From contig MU839283.1 in NCBI GenBank assembly GCA_030685235.1, forward strand, positions 1 to 46,869: a DNA stretch of 46,869 bases, written 5' to 3'. The notes beneath the pieces were generated by a model, which worked only from the letters and a program-made list of their open reading frames with translations, searched no databases and was not told the origin of the DNA. The translations under genes were made by a program, and so were the position numbers. The DNA comes from Copromyces sp. CBS 386.78 (lineage: Eukaryota > Ascomycota > Sordariomycetes > Sordariales > Sordariaceae). The number at the start of each line of letters is the position of its first letter. The first letter of the stretch is position 1. Positions 11,801 to 23,540 of the stretch are shown piece after piece.

Positions 11801-13560
11801 CGAGAAGTCGGTATTTTTATAAAATTTGTACGCCTATTTATCGGACTTTAGCCGCTATATATAATTTAAAGAGGTAAAAGATTAATTAAAAAAAGTATCT
11901 TTTACTAAATATAGGATAATATAGGGACGAACCTACTTTCAAGGCGCCGTTATCGTCGACCTTAATAATATTAAACTTTAGCTCTAATTCTTCCGCTACG
12001 TATACGATTCGCCGTTTATTAATTACTTAAATTATAAAAAGACCTATTCGTTACTTTCTTAATCTTTTTTTCAATTAGGGATATTTAGTATTATTAGGGC
12101 CTATTATAAGGCTTATTTACCGTATATTAAATTTAAATTATTATAATATTCCCCGTACGGGTTTTTAAAGCCGCTAACGGTACTTTTTATATTATAGAAG
12201 GATATTTCTATAAATTATATTACCCCTTTAACTCCCTACGTACGCCGGGGCTAAGAATTTAAGTACATAGCCGTCGTCATTAATTATTTAATAAAAATAC
12301 GATATTTTATTCTTATTATCGGCCTTACGGCCGAAGAACTAGCGGACCGGTTTATTAAAAGAATTTATAATATTTATAGCCTTCCGGACTTTATTATATT
12401 GGACCGAAGCTCTTAATTTGTTTTATAGCTTTAAAGAATTTTATCCTCCCGTTTAAAAGTAATTTTTAAGCCCTCTTCTATATTCTACTTAATTACTAAC
12501 GGTTAAACGGAACGTATTAATACAGAAATAAAGAAATACTTTTATTTCTATATTAATTGGGTATAAAATAATTAGGTAAATTAATTACTAATTACGGAAT
12601 TCGCTAATAATAATTTAATTTTAGAAATAATAAGAATATCCCCTTTCTTTATTAATTATAATTTCTACCCCCGTATAGGCGTTAAACTAGCGAAATTATA
12701 CCCGCTAAATTTATTAATTTAATAGTAAGCGGAGTATTTTAAAGTAAACGAAATTGCTAATTATTTTAAGAGAGTATTAAAGTACGTTACAGATTAAATT
12801 AAATAAGTTTAGTAACGGTACGAGGTTAATATTAATATTCGAAGGACGGATACCCCGAAATATAAAACGGGAGATAAAATCCTACTTAATATAGAAAACT
12901 TCGATACCGGCCGACTATACGCAAAGTTTACCCCCTTTTACGAAGGCCCGTTCGAGATTATTAAAGTAAATAGCTATAGGATTATATTTAAATTACTAGT
13001 TAATATAAAGTATAATCCTACTTTTTACATTAGTAAAATTAAACCGTAAGTTAAAATAGGTATTCTAAGATAATTAGAAGTATAAAGGGACGTTCGTACA
13101 AATTAAAATTATAATATAAAGAAGATTAATAACGAAGAGGATTTAATAGAATAAAATTTCGTTAAAATTAATAGTTATTATAAAATAATTAACGGTTATT
13201 AGGAATATTTCGTCGTTTGGATATTATTTTATTAACTTTTATAATAATTGCGCGCTAACGTAATTATATCCTTTGAAGCGATACGATAGTATTACGAAGT
13301 ATATTTAGAAGTTCTAGTACCCCCGGATTGGCTAGCGGCCGAAAGGAAGCGGAAGAAAGTTTTAAAAAGAGTAGAAAGTATATTGGAAAAGAAAGAGGAA
13401 TTAGTTATAGAAGTAGAGGTTCTATTAGTAAAATACGAAGAGAAGAGGAGGTTATTACAACTAGCGGTTATAGAAGTTTTTCACAATTGGATTAAACGTT
13501 TAATAAAGTTATTTATTATTTTATATAACTTTAATTAGCCATATAACTTCTTTTAGGCAG
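8900..13560 (+). pseudogene. pol of element B (protease-RT-RNase H-integrase), RIP-inactivated
   Basis: A single frame can be followed without frameshift from the protease motif at 8985-8993 (N-N-G in place of D-x-G), through the open 72-codon piece at 9915-10130, the RT core (KKPGGGVRIYIDYRSINN at about 10479-10530; catalytic box Y-F-D-N at 10803-10814 with the second Asp now Asn), RNase H (EIDASNWAYS near 11246), and integrase (EELADRF at 12333). It ends in a Glu/Lys/Arg-rich tail before 13560. Stops are TAG/TAA at likely Gln or Trp positions. Polymerase, RNase H and integrase order is that of Ty3/gypsy. A weak chromodomain-like patch (about 13140-13230) is possible but not convincing. Confidence 0.92.
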
Positions 13561-13566
13561 GGGTAG
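13555..13566 (+). other. Polypurine tract of element B
   Basis: AGGCAGGGGTAG lies directly against the 3' LTR, the position used to prime plus-strand DNA synthesis. Confidence 0.7.
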
Positions 13567-13799
13567 TATTATAGGGTTAATTTGTGTTATATATGCTAGT
13601 AATAGTAGTTTTCTAAGACTATTGTTACTATTTCGGTTAATTGGCTGCGGCCTCCCGCTATAGACTTACTAATTTATAGTTCGAGTCCTATAAAAGCCCA
13701 TCTCCCGAGCGTACCTCTACACTTCTCTTCCTTTCCTCTCCTCGTGCAATTACGCATATCTTACATTAATACCCAACCTCTCGCCCTCTACCCGTGATA
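13567..13799 (+). repeat. 3' LTR of element B
   Basis: 233 bp, pairs with 6676-6908. Differences are transitions. The right part is less RIPed than in the 5' LTR (for example CTCCTCGTGCAATTACGC and ACATTAATACCCAACC), the mirror image of the 5' LTR pattern. Confidence 0.97.
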
Positions 13800-13804
13800 A
13801 ATTC
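13800..13804. repeat. Target-site duplication of element B (right)
   Basis: AATTC, matching 6671-6675. Confidence 0.95.
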
Positions 13805-15042
13805 TATAGAACTTAAATTTATCTTTTAAATATAACCCGGCTAGGTTTTTATATACGATTATATATAAAGGTTAAGCGTTTTCCTAATCGTTATAATATT
13901 CTTTATTAGTAGTAGGCTTAGTGGGGGCGGTTAGAGTAGCCGGGGTAGTTAGAGCGGTATTAATAATACGGATTTACTTTTAATTACGACCTTTACTACG
14001 CCTTTTATTCTTTAATTTCTTACTAGTAGAATATTAGGGGCTTTAAGAACCGTAATTAATTGAGGCGGTATAATTGCGGGCAATATAGCCGGGCTTACTA
14101 TAACGACGGTAAAGGCTATTGCGAGAACGCTAATTGAGAATATCTTTATAGATAAAGATTACGAGATTAATAGCGTTTAAATTTATTTTATTACCGCTTT
14201 AATTAATAAGGACGTTATTAGTAGAAATTTTAGCGTTAGAGCGACTTCTGCTATTATTATTGTTATTAGTGCTGCTATTAGGATTAAGGAAGTGGTTTAC
14301 TATTTTTTAATAATAATTTATATTTTCAAAATTGCCGGCAATATTATAATAAATTTCAAGCTAACGTTTAAAATTATTATCGGGGGGAAGATTATAGTGA
14401 GCGAAAACGTTATAGAAACGTTTATTAATTTTATTCCGGAAATAATAGACTTTTATTAAATTATTAAAACTATAGAAATTTATTAAATTAGTTAATTTAA
14501 GTTCGAAATCCGCGAAAGATATATTCTTTATATATAATTCTTATAAATGGCGGCCGGCGATTATTTTAAAATTTATATTTTAGAAACGAGAAATTAAATA
14601 TTCTATAAATTTAACGCCTATCTTCTAATATTAATTTATTTTATTAGGGTCCGACTAGATTATATCTAGATTATTTTAAATACTAGATAAGATTTCGGGT
14701 CTTAAAAGTATAGCGGTATAAATAAGCTTAATATTTTTAAAGGAGTAAAGAACGGCGTTATATTTCTATTAGGATTAAATTTAGAAATGTTAAGCCTTAA
14801 AAATTTTATATTTGCGAACGGGACCGCTAATTTCTTTACTAGTAAAAATAGGCGGGTTTTCTATTATTTAGCGAAGAAAGGAGGATATAACTACTTTCGT
14901 AATTATATTATTAATAAAAGAAGAGGGAGCCTATATTTTAAAGGTATTATATTTTGCGAATAAAATATTATAAGCGGATTTGAAGTTAACGTAATTGAAA
15001 TTCTTTTAATCGAAATTAGATTAGGCGTTGTCAGTTATTTAG
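13805..15042 (-). pseudogene. gag and gag-pol linker of element A, middle piece
   Basis: The reverse complement aligns with B from about 8860 back to 7640. It resumes A after the B insertion (TCTATAGAACTTAAATTTATC matches B near 8855) and stops where D is inserted. It carries the degenerate knuckle region at about 14090-14170 and a Gly/Asn-rich linker. Stops are of RIP type. Confidence 0.85.
15038..15042. repeat. Target-site duplication of element D (left)
   Basis: TTTAG before the D 5' LTR; repeated at 22373-22377 after the 3' LTR. Confidence 0.95.
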
Positions 15043-15319
15043 TATTATAGGTCTGGCGCCCAGTACTGGCATTTGGCATACGGTTAGCTAGACCGGTGCC
15101 GGCACGGCAAGCCAGCACGCCCCTCGAACACCCTCGGGGCTCCTCTAACCCCTATTATACTGCCTCAAACAATTAGGTATCTATATACGGCATACGGCTA
15201 TAAAAAGATAAGTAGCCAAACTGCCTTACAGGCTAATCTTTCTCCCCTTTTCCCTTCGTAGAACCTTAATAAATTACTTTCTAGCTAATACTTACATATC
15301 GCTCTACTATCCCCTTATA
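15043..15319 (+). repeat. 5' LTR of element D
   Basis: 277 bp, from TATTATAGGT to CCCCTTATA. It contains CTATAAAAAG, a likely TATA box, at about 15201. The left 90 bp are nearly free of RIP (CTGGCGCCCAGTACTGGC), whereas the 3' LTR is heavily mutated there. Confidence 0.96.
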
Positions 15320-15399
15320 TTAAGTTTTACCCTTACCTACTAGAAAGATAGACTATTTATAATTATAAACGTAGTAATATATTAGTACTAAAATAGTTA

Positions 15400-16631
15400 T
15401 ATTTATTATACTTAACGATAATAATACTAATATCGATATAGAAGAGTATTATAACCCCTAGCTTCCTACCGAGGGAATTAGAAATATTATTACCGAAAGT
15501 ATTAATAGTATTAATACTACCGGCCTATTTAGCTCTCTTATTCGTATTTTATAAAGGAGCCCCGAATTTAGGAATAAAATTAAATTTTTAATCCCTTTTT
15601 CCTCCTACTCCTAACCTACCCTTAAACCTATATTTAATTTTCCTACTAAATAGGACTTTAGTAGTAAGAAAAATAATAGTAAAGGTAAAGAGAAATTTAG
15701 AAATAATAATTCCTCCTCTTCCAATAAAGATTCTAAACCCTATTAGCGTAAGCCTTTCGAACTCCTTAAATAGGATAGTAAATTAAATACCTTTATATTC
15801 TATTATAATAAATTCGTTAAAACTTATAATACCGATTTTAAGAAGGGTTTCCGTATTAATATAGAAGTAGCGTAAATCGAAATCCTTAATACCCTACCTA
15901 ATAAGAAGTAATAGTAATTCGAAGGGTATTAAATATACTGAATTTTTACGGGTTAAAAAAACCCAACCGAATTATTCGAATAAATCCAATAAATTTTCGG
16001 CACTTAATATATATAAAATTAAGCCTTCGACAATTTTATTAAGATACGGTAAAAGGACGGCGAACCGTTCTTAAAATTTTATATTAATTTTAACGATGAA
16101 TTTTTAAAGTCTAGTAATTATAGTTAGGATAGCCGAACTAAATTTAGTTTTTTACGCTATATTATTAATAAGAAGTTTAACGATTATTTTTTTATAGTTA
16201 AGCTTTTTAATAATTATTTAACTTACGTAGAATAACTTTAGAATATCGCCCGTAAGTATAAGAAGACTAGAAAATTCCGAACCTTCTACCAAATTTTTCT
16301 CTATAATAATAGTAATTAAAATTAATATTCTATAGCCTACTTATTTATTACTAACGGCTCGGGTCGCTCTAATACCTAATAATAATCCCGAAGTACTACT
16401 TTTAATTCGTCCTCTAAGCTTCGATATAATACCGACGGAAATATTATTATAGTTATAATTAATATTCGTAGCACTCGCGGAGCCCGTAGTAGAGGCTCTT
16501 CCCCCTAGTAGAGAGGCCGAGCCAAATGGGTCCCCTAAGAGGAGCGCGACAAGCGCAGAGCGGAAGGCCGCTGCATCCGCTGCGGCACCGGAGCCCTCCC
16601 CCGAAGTACTAAGCAAGGTAGAAGAATTTAA
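15400..16631 (+). pseudogene. gag of element D, RIP-inactivated
   Basis: One frame runs from about 15410 to 16631 with RIP-type stops. It has an acidic Asn/Ile-rich start, a Ser/Lys-rich linker, a capsid-like core (about 15770-16290) and a C-terminal region reading AKWVPQEERDKRRAEGRC at about 16525-16575. That leads into a zinc-knuckle start, CIRCG, typical of fungal Ty3/gypsy Gag. The last His and Cys of the knuckle are not seen. The 16480-16720 stretch is GC-rich and keeps CpA, unlike the rest of the gene. The 91-codon minus-strand open frame at 16341-16616 is its shadow. Confidence 0.85.
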
Positions 16632-16720
16632 GCCACAGATAGAGACAGAACCTACCCTAATACCAATCGTTGTTAACTCTACAAACCTATTCCACGTCTT
16701 TATTAATAAAGGATATTAAT
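16480..16720 (+). other. RIP-poor GC-rich patch inside element D
   Basis: About 240 bp with frequent CA, CG and GC (for example GCGCGACAAGCGCAGAGCGG) inside an otherwise strongly AT-rich element. It covers the gag-pol overlap. Either RIP skipped it because homology to other copies is low here, or it was introduced by gene conversion after RIP. Confidence 0.75.
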
Positions 16721-19700
16721 ACTTCGCCGCAATTAGTAAAAATATTATTAAAAATCTCCAAATTCCCGTTATCCCCATCCCGGCCTAGCAAGTCCAGGGT
16801 GCCTCAACCACTATAGAGGGCGCTTCTATCTAAAGTATCGCTTATTTCCTCTTTAAGCTATAAGGGAAAGTATCCCCTATATATATTTATATTGTACTAG
16901 AGTTAGAATACCCTATTATTCTCGGCAAGCCGTAGCTTACGGCTAATAAAATTTATTCTATTCTATACGAAAAACGTCTCTAGTACGGAGCTATAGAATT
17001 ATAAGTCAATTATATTAATTTAAAGAGATTTAAATCCACCCTAATACTATAGGAATTTAAGGGGGCAATTTATATTATTACTACTACCTTTATTAGTATA
17101 TATAAACGTATTAAGAAGGAATATAGTTAAAATATTACGAACGCTTATATCTTCGTAATTACAATAAAAAATATTGAAAAAGCTATAGCTCCTAAAAAAG
17201 TCCGTACTAATAAAGAATTCTAATAAATTATCCTCCGGGAATTCTAGGACTTCCTACCCCTATTTCGGAAATAGGAAGCCGATTATATTAATAAATATAA
17301 ACCGGGCGTTAATTTAAAAATCGAATTTAAAAAGGGCCCCGACGGTAAAGATTTCCCTCTCCTATATAACCCTTTATATAGTATATCCCGAAAAGAATTT
17401 TTAGTACTTAAAAAGATTTTAAAGGATTTATTAGATAAGGGGTTTATCCGTACTAGTAATTTAAAGGCTAAAGCCCTAATTTTCTTCGTTTAAAAGCTTG
17501 GCAGTAGTTTCCAATTCTATTATAATTATTAGGCCCTTAATATTATTATTCGTACTAACTACTATTTATTACTACTTATATATAAAACCTTTCGAATATT
17601 AAAAAATATAATTTAATATTCGAAAGTAGATATAATATAAGCGTTCTATAAAATCTATATAGTGGAAGGAGAAGAGCCGAAGACGGTATTTCAAATATAA
17701 TACGGATTATTTAAATAGTTAGTAGTATTATTTAGTTTCTATAGCGCTTTAACCGCCTTTTAACGGTATATTAATAGCGTATTAGGCGATTATTTAAATA
17801 ATTTTTATTCGGCGTATATAAATAACGTTTTAATTTTTATAAATAAATTTAAGGAGGACTATATAGAAAAGGTCCGGCTAGTACTAAAATACTTCTAGGA
17901 TACTAGTCTTTATTTAAATCCGGATAAATACGAATTCGTAGTTAAAAAAGTTAAATATTTAGGCTTTATTATCTACGCGGGAATAAGTATATAAATTAAT
18001 TTAAATAAAGTTAGAGCAATTTTCGAATAGGCTATTCTAATTTCCTAAAAGGAAGTCCGCAATTTCCTTAATTTCGTTAATTATTATTAGATATTTATAT
18101 CGAACTTTTTATCAATTACGGTACTATTTATAGTATTAATAGGTAAAGGGGTAACGTTCGAATAGATAATTATTTATAAAGAAGTTTTCTAATTATTAAA
18201 AATCCTCTTTACGTAAGTATTAATTTTTACGGAATAGGATCTAGAGCGCCTAATATTTTTAGAGATTAACTATAGCGGATTCGCCCTAAGTAATTATTTA
18301 ATTTAAAAGGTTAATAGTTAACGAAAAGTTATTACTTTTTACTCCTAGAAATTAGCCCTAGTAGAATACAATTACCTTATTTATAATAAAGAAATATTTA
18401 TTATTATTAATTATTTAAAAGAATAATAAATTAAGTTTTATAATTGTAAAACCTTTATTATTTTTACTAATTATTAGAATCTAAAATACTTTATAATTTA
18501 GTAATACCTTTCTAAGAAGTAAGCCCGTTAAGCCGAATATTTCTCCTAATTCAACTTCGAATTCTAATACCGCCCAAATAAAGAAGCAGTCGTCCTAAAC
18601 GCACTATTTCGCCGGAATTAGAACCGACCTACCGACAACGACCGGGAAATTCGAGACTTCTAATTTATCCCAGACTCCGCCCTTAAGAACTATATATAAA
18701 TATTAGTAATAAGTATACGGCGCCCCTAAGGGGGAGCAGTAAAAAATGGTATATAAATATTTGAAAATCCGGATTTACAATAGCTCTAAAATACTATTAT
18801 TCCGAAAAACTCCCTTTACTAGTAAGTACTTTAAGCGGTTAAGAATAACGAGCGGGATCTCTCCTCTACGAAACTAAGGCTCTAAATCGTAGACTACTTA
18901 CTAAACGACTAAAGCAAATTATAGTATAAAAGTAAATTCTAAATTCCCGAAAGCTTAATAATAACCGAATCCGAAATTATAAAATTTTCTAATTTTAATT
19001 AAAAATTTAATACCCTCCGTACAAAGATTATCTAAATTATATATAATTCCTAAGCCTTTAAACACTTAAAAAAAGAAGGTACTATAATAGCCCTTACCCG
19101 GTATTTTTACTAGCTGCTACTAAATGCCTACGTATATTAATTCCTTTATAATTATTATATTTATAATTTAGTTAAATATTAGAAAAATTAATAGAGAGGG
19201 CTCCTATAACTTTTACTTATCTTAAATTAATTCTTCTATAATATTTAAATAGATTTTATTACCAACCTTCCTCTATTAAGAAATAATACCTATTTCCTAA
19301 TTATTAAAAATTATTTTAATAAAAACATTATTCTAAAACCTATACCATTAATAAATATAGAAATTTATACCGAAAAATTTTTAAATTACTTCGTTTAGTA
19401 TTATAATTAGCTTCGGTCTATTATTAATAACCGAAGCTCTAATTAAACCGGTAGGTTCTAGAGAAGATTTTATAAACTTATTAGTATTAAACAATTATTT
19501 AATACGGTATACTACCCCTAAATAAATAGTAGCTTAAAAAGAATAAATTAAAAAGTTTAAACCTTTTTAAGAACTTATATTAATTAAATTTAAAACGACT
19601 AGTACGAATAATACCCGAAAACTTAATTAGCGATTAACAATCGTATTAATATATTTATTAATATATCCCTCTTCTTTACTATATATAATTTTAACCCCGA

Positions 19701-20300
19701 AACTATAATACTAATTACCCCCAAGTCCGCTAGAGACTCTTATACCCTAACGGACGTCCGAACCTAATAATTTATTAAGAAGTTATTATAAATTATAAAT
19801 ATTTATTAAATTATTATAGCTATAGCGGCCTAAAAATAGGAGAAGTATATTAATTGTACCTACCGACCCGTTAAATATTTTTAGGTTAGTAATAAAATCT
19901 AATTAAATTTTAAAAATTATATATTTCCCTGACCTAAGAAGAAATTCGATTAATTATACGTTAAATATATTATTTCCTAAGTCCTCTCCCCGTTAATTAT
20001 AAAATTTACTAGCTTACTAAATAATATTTATAATATTTTCTACGTTAATTTCTTCTAAAAGGTTATAAACGACCTTTTATTAAAATAAATTACTATAAAT
20101 TATTAACCCCTATTAGTCTTAATAGAAGGTAAAGAAAAATATTTCGTAGAAGAAATATTATACGTAAGCGGTTCGCCGACGAATAAAAAAGTCCTTATAA
20201 AATAGGTAAAGTATTATAAATTTTCGTAGTATTTTCTAAAAGATTTTACAAAGTTAAAGGCGCTAGAAACTTTTAAAAAGAAATATAAAAACGCTTGAAT
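16500..20300 (+). pseudogene. pol of element D with C-terminal chromodomain-like segment, RIP-inactivated
   Basis: The frame is open from about 16489 (overlapping gag, +1 shift) and runs without frameshift through protease (N-K-G at 16705-16713 where D-S/T-G is expected), RT (FLVLKKILKDLLDKGFIRTS near 17398, catalytic box Y-I-N-N at 17815-17826 in place of YxDD) and RNase H (FLEINYSGFALSNYL near 18258, with Asp to Asn). The integrase catalytic-Glu region lies near 19540-19600. At about 20130-20295 a segment reading VEEILYVSGSPTNKKVLIKQ has the layout of a chromodomain (VEEIL start, basic loop, VKW-like strand). Chromodomains direct integration to methylated-H3K9 chromatin, which fits the location. 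Stops are TAG/TAA. Confidence 0.88.
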
Positions 20301-20429
20301 TAATAACGGGCCATTAAATTAATTTACAAAAAATAAAATTAAGTAGAAAAAGTAAAAAGGAGAGTAATTAGTATTAGTAGCGCTAAAGAAAAGGCGTAAA
20401 AGCCGAATAAATTAAATTAATTAAAGGGT

Positions 20430-22060
20430 TTCCCTTAAAATAGGTAAATTAAGGCCCGGTTTTATAGTACTGCCGAAATTTTCTAATATTTAAAGCGTAG
20501 AAGTTAAAAGTTTTTTAGCGTAGCGGGCAAATTTCTTTTTCTTCTTAATAGGAATCTTTTCTTTATCCTCTTCCTCTTCGTCTATATTAGTAAAACGAAT
20601 TCTCTTCTTAATTTTCTCCTTCTTTTCTTTAATTTTTTCGAATTCTTTTTCTAATTCCCCTACCCCTATTTCCTCTTCCGGCCTAGTAGTAATAGCACTA
20701 GTACCCCCGATTATACCCCTAAATAATTCTACTAACCGAATACGAATATCAGCCTCTAAATTATTATTATTATCCTCCCCTTCTACTTTTATTACTTTAC
20801 GTTCCTTCTTCTCCTTCTCCCTCTCTTTCCCTTCTAATTTATTAAAGTAAATTAAAATTTAATTAAAAGTCGACTAATTAATAGTATATTAAGATTTAAA
20901 TTTAAAGGCGCGGATACTTAATATTATAATTTTATTACTAATAACGTTAAATTAGGAATTAAACCTAATAAGACGGGATTCGAACTTAAAAATAATAATA
21001 TTAATACCCATAACAGCATTTAGGGCGGCGGTTATTACAAATTCGGTAATAATAATAGTAAATTAGGTAGCGGTAATAGTATTTTTAATAGTAGTTTTAA
21101 CGGCGGTAATAGCTTTACGGCCGGTACGGGAAAATTCGGCGAAAATAAAAGTTTAAAAACTAATTTAATTATTCCAATTAGTATAGAGGGAGCGAAATTC
21201 CTCCCCTAATTTACTTAAAATTTACTATATTTTTATTAAAGCGGTAGAAGGTATAAATTTAAAGTTTATTAGAATTATAGTTAGAAATATTACAGCGGCG
21301 ATTAGAATAGCGATAATAGGCGGTTTAACCCCCGTAGAATAATCGAAAATTTTATAAGCAGTATTTTTAAAAAATATAAATACAAAAACAATTTAAAATT
21401 TATAGAGCTATTTATTCGATAGTAAGGCTATTTTTTTTTAATTCGTTTAAATAGTAAATAGCTATTACTATTTTCCGGAAGAAATTATAAATTTCCGCCG
21501 TAATATTTTTACCGACGGGGTAATTACGTACTAATTAAGTAATATATTACTCCTAAACGGTAAAGTGTTAAGTATAGTAAATATCGGCCTTTTTAACTTT
21601 AAGGCAAAGCGTATAATAATCCCGGCCTTTTATAGGTATATAAGTGTTAGCGTCCCTAATATTTATATATTTAGAGTATTACTACGGCATTACTTTAATA
21701 ATAGCGGCGCGGGTAAAGTTCTTAATATTAAATAGTAGTAGTATAGCAGTAATTATTTTAGGTATATAAGGCGCGGGCGTAATAGAGCGGAGCTTAAAGG
21801 GGTTGAAATTAGGAAATAAATTAGAAAGTATACTAATTAATAAGAGTAAATTAGAACGATAGGTTTAAAATTTTAGAAATAATTGGGCAATAACGAAGGA
21901 TTAATAATAAGGGTAATAAAATATTAGGTAGGGAAGGATATTTAGGCGAAGGTATATTAATATTATAATTACGGTTATTAATAAAGAATAAGAAAGAAAG
22001 AAAAAGTAAATTTAGAAGAGGGGTAAAATTTAATTAATATAAATAATAAATATAGTTTAC
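20430..22060 (-). pseudogene. Antisense reading frame between pol and 3' LTR of element D
   Basis: On the minus strand a coding-like frame runs from about 22060 to 20430. It changes frame once at the poly-T/A run at 21432-21440 and otherwise has only stops that RIP could make from CAA/CAG. It begins with a segment containing RDANTYIPIKGRDYYTLCLK (about 21645-21585), followed by LVRNYPVGKNITAEIYNFFR (about 21530-21470), a hydrophobic part, and a stop-free Glu/Lys-rich tail at 20493-20858 (122 codons) with EKEFEKIKEKKEKIKKRIRF. I do not recognise a domain. A plus-strand frame at 20970-21210 is Gly/Asn-rich and could be the real one over that part. Some plant Ty3/gypsy elements carry antisense genes at this position, so this is plausible but unproven. 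Confidence 0.5.
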
Positions 22061-22076
22061 GCGACGTATTTGTAGT

Positions 22077-22095
22077 TAGAGAAGAGGGGGGCTAA
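22077..22095 (+). other. Polypurine tract of element D
   Basis: AGAGAAGAGGGGGGCTAA abuts the 3' LTR, as expected for the plus-strand primer. Confidence 0.7.
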
Positions 22096-22372
22096 TATTA
22101 TAGGTCTAGCGCCTAGTATTAGTATTTAATATATAATTAATTAGACTGGTATTAGTACGGCAAGCCGGTACGCCCCTCGAATACCCTCGGGGCTCCTCCA
22201 ACCCCCACTATATTACCTTAGGCAGCCAGGTATTTATATACAGTATACGGCCATAAAAAGATAGGTAGCCAGACCGCCCTGCGGGCTAGTCTTTCTCCCC
22301 TTTTCCCCTCGTAGAACCTTAATAGATTACCTTCTGGCCAGCACCTGCGTATCGCTCTGCTGTCCCCTTACA
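22096..22372 (+). repeat. 3' LTR of element D
   Basis: 277 bp, pairs with 15043-15319. It ends CCCCTTACA. The right half (for example GACCGCCCTGCGGGCTAG) is nearly free of RIP, while the left half is heavily mutated. Confidence 0.96.
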
Positions 22373-22377
22373 TTTAG
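22373..22377. repeat. Target-site duplication of element D (right)
   Basis: TTTAG, matching 15038-15042. Confidence 0.95.
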
Positions 22378-22656
22378 CGGGCAGTTTTAAATTCCCCTTT
22401 AGAACGTTCGAAATTGTTGGCAACGTTATTATAAAATATAAAATTAGTACGATAGAAGCGATTGAAAGGTACGACGATAAATTAGAAAATAGGATAGTAA
22501 GTAATAATAGCCGCGTTTTTGAAGTGTTCGCGAGGAATAAATAGGCCGTTTTCTTAGTCGAAATTTTTAAAGAAGTTAGTAAGGGTTGCGTTTTTAAGAA
22601 TTTCGAGAAGCGTAGTACGGTAAATTATAATATTGAATTCAATTTCGAAAGTTTTA
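22378..22656 (-). pseudogene. gag (N-terminal part) of element A, piece between D and family P
   Basis: The reverse complement aligns with B from about 7605 back to 7330 (GGGCAGTTTTAAATTCC matches B GAGTTTAAAATTGCCC). It is continuous with 13805-15042 once D is removed. Confidence 0.82.
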
Positions 22657-22993
22657 TTGAAATACCATGCCCAAGCAAGGAGATGGCGCCCACGGCACCA
22701 AAGGTGTCACAACGGAAAATCCGCACCAAAGGTCGTAGTCCGTAGGCCCATCGACGCAGCGCGGCGTAGTATTTCTATTTAGACGCTGCGAATGCGTAAA
22801 CACGGACGATATGTTGATCCGTACATTGTCCGTGCGTATTATTCGCACAGTATTTCGCATTCGATTGATTGGTTGAAAGGGTAGAGATGCGAAATACTGT
22901 ACTAATAGTAAAGAAAAATGATTGGTTGAAATAACTCTTTTCTATTTCAATGAAAAAAGCCACTTTTAGGAAATGCACCAATATAAAAAGACT

Positions 22994-23030
22994 ACCAAAA
23001 TGATCGCCGCGATTAGGCGGTCATTTTGGT
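22994..23030. repeat. Near-perfect palindrome in family P copy 2
   Basis: ACCAAAATGATCGCC and GGCGGTCATTTTGGT form 15-bp arms (one mismatch) around a seven-base loop. It is the best-preserved version of the palindromes at 191-221 and 471-509. Confidence 0.92.
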
Positions 23031-23200
23031 ACCGGTTATATCTTTTTCCGATGCCTGGTTGTTGAGAAAAATCGAAAAGAAGCGTTTTTCTTAGATTTTA
23101 GATAGCGGAAAACCAAAAACGACTAAGTTTTTTGCCTGCCGGTAACTCCTTGCCTGCCGGCAACTCTTTAAGGTCCGGGGCAGCGAAACCGACTAAGTTT

Positions 23201-23540
23201 AAAAATAAAAATAAAAATAAAAATAAAAATAAAAATAAAAATAAAAATAAAAATAAAAATAAAAAAGAAAAAGAAAAAGAAAAAAGAAAAAGAAAAAGAA
23301 AAATAAAAAAGAAAAAGAAAAAGAAAAAGAAAGAAAAAATAAAAAGATAAATAAATATAAAAATAAAAATATAAATAAATATAAAAATAAAAACATAAAT
23401 AAATATAAAAATAAAAACATTAATAAATATAAAAATAAAAAGATAAATGAATGTTAAAATAAAAAGATAAATGAATATTAAAATAAAAAGAAAAAAGATC
23501 TAAAAAGCAAAAAACAAAATAAAAAATATATATATATATA
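23201..23540. repeat. A-rich compound microsatellite in family P copy 2
   Basis: (AAAAAT)n at 23201-23263, then GAAAAA units to about 23339, then ATAAATATAAAA-type units, ending in (TA)n at about 23527-23540. Long open frames on both strands here are artefacts of the repeat. Confidence 0.96.

Larger units (their letters stand above)
6676..13799 (+). mobile_element. Element B: complete Ty3/gypsy LTR retrotransposon inserted in A
   Basis: 7124 bp with two 233-bp LTRs, an exact AATTC duplication, a purine-rich tract before the 3' LTR, and gag and pol in the expected order (protease, RT, RNase H, integrase). It belongs to the same family as A but in the opposite orientation, so A and B form a very large inverted pair. 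Such a pair is a natural RIP target. All visible coding damage is of transition type. Confidence 0.96.
15043..22372 (+). mobile_element. Element D: complete Ty3/gypsy LTR retrotransposon inserted in A
   Basis: 7330 bp with 277-bp LTRs and an exact TTTAG duplication. Gag (frame 0) and pol (frame +1 relative to gag) occupy about 15.4-20.3 kb. A further 1.8 kb before the 3' LTR carries a long antisense reading frame. LTR sequence and protein sequence differ from families A/B, C and E. RIP is heavy except in the outer LTR edges and in a short GC-rich patch at the gag-pol junction. Confidence 0.95.

Noticed and set aside
16341..16616. 91-codon minus-strand open frame, Ala/Ser/Gly-rich
   Set aside because: It is antisense to the well-supported gag end of element D; the plus strand shows the AKWVPQEERDKRRAEGRC nucleocapsid motif.
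23132..23420. Lys/Asn-rich and Phe/Leu-rich open frames on opposite strands
   Set aside because: Pure products of the A-rich microsatellite.
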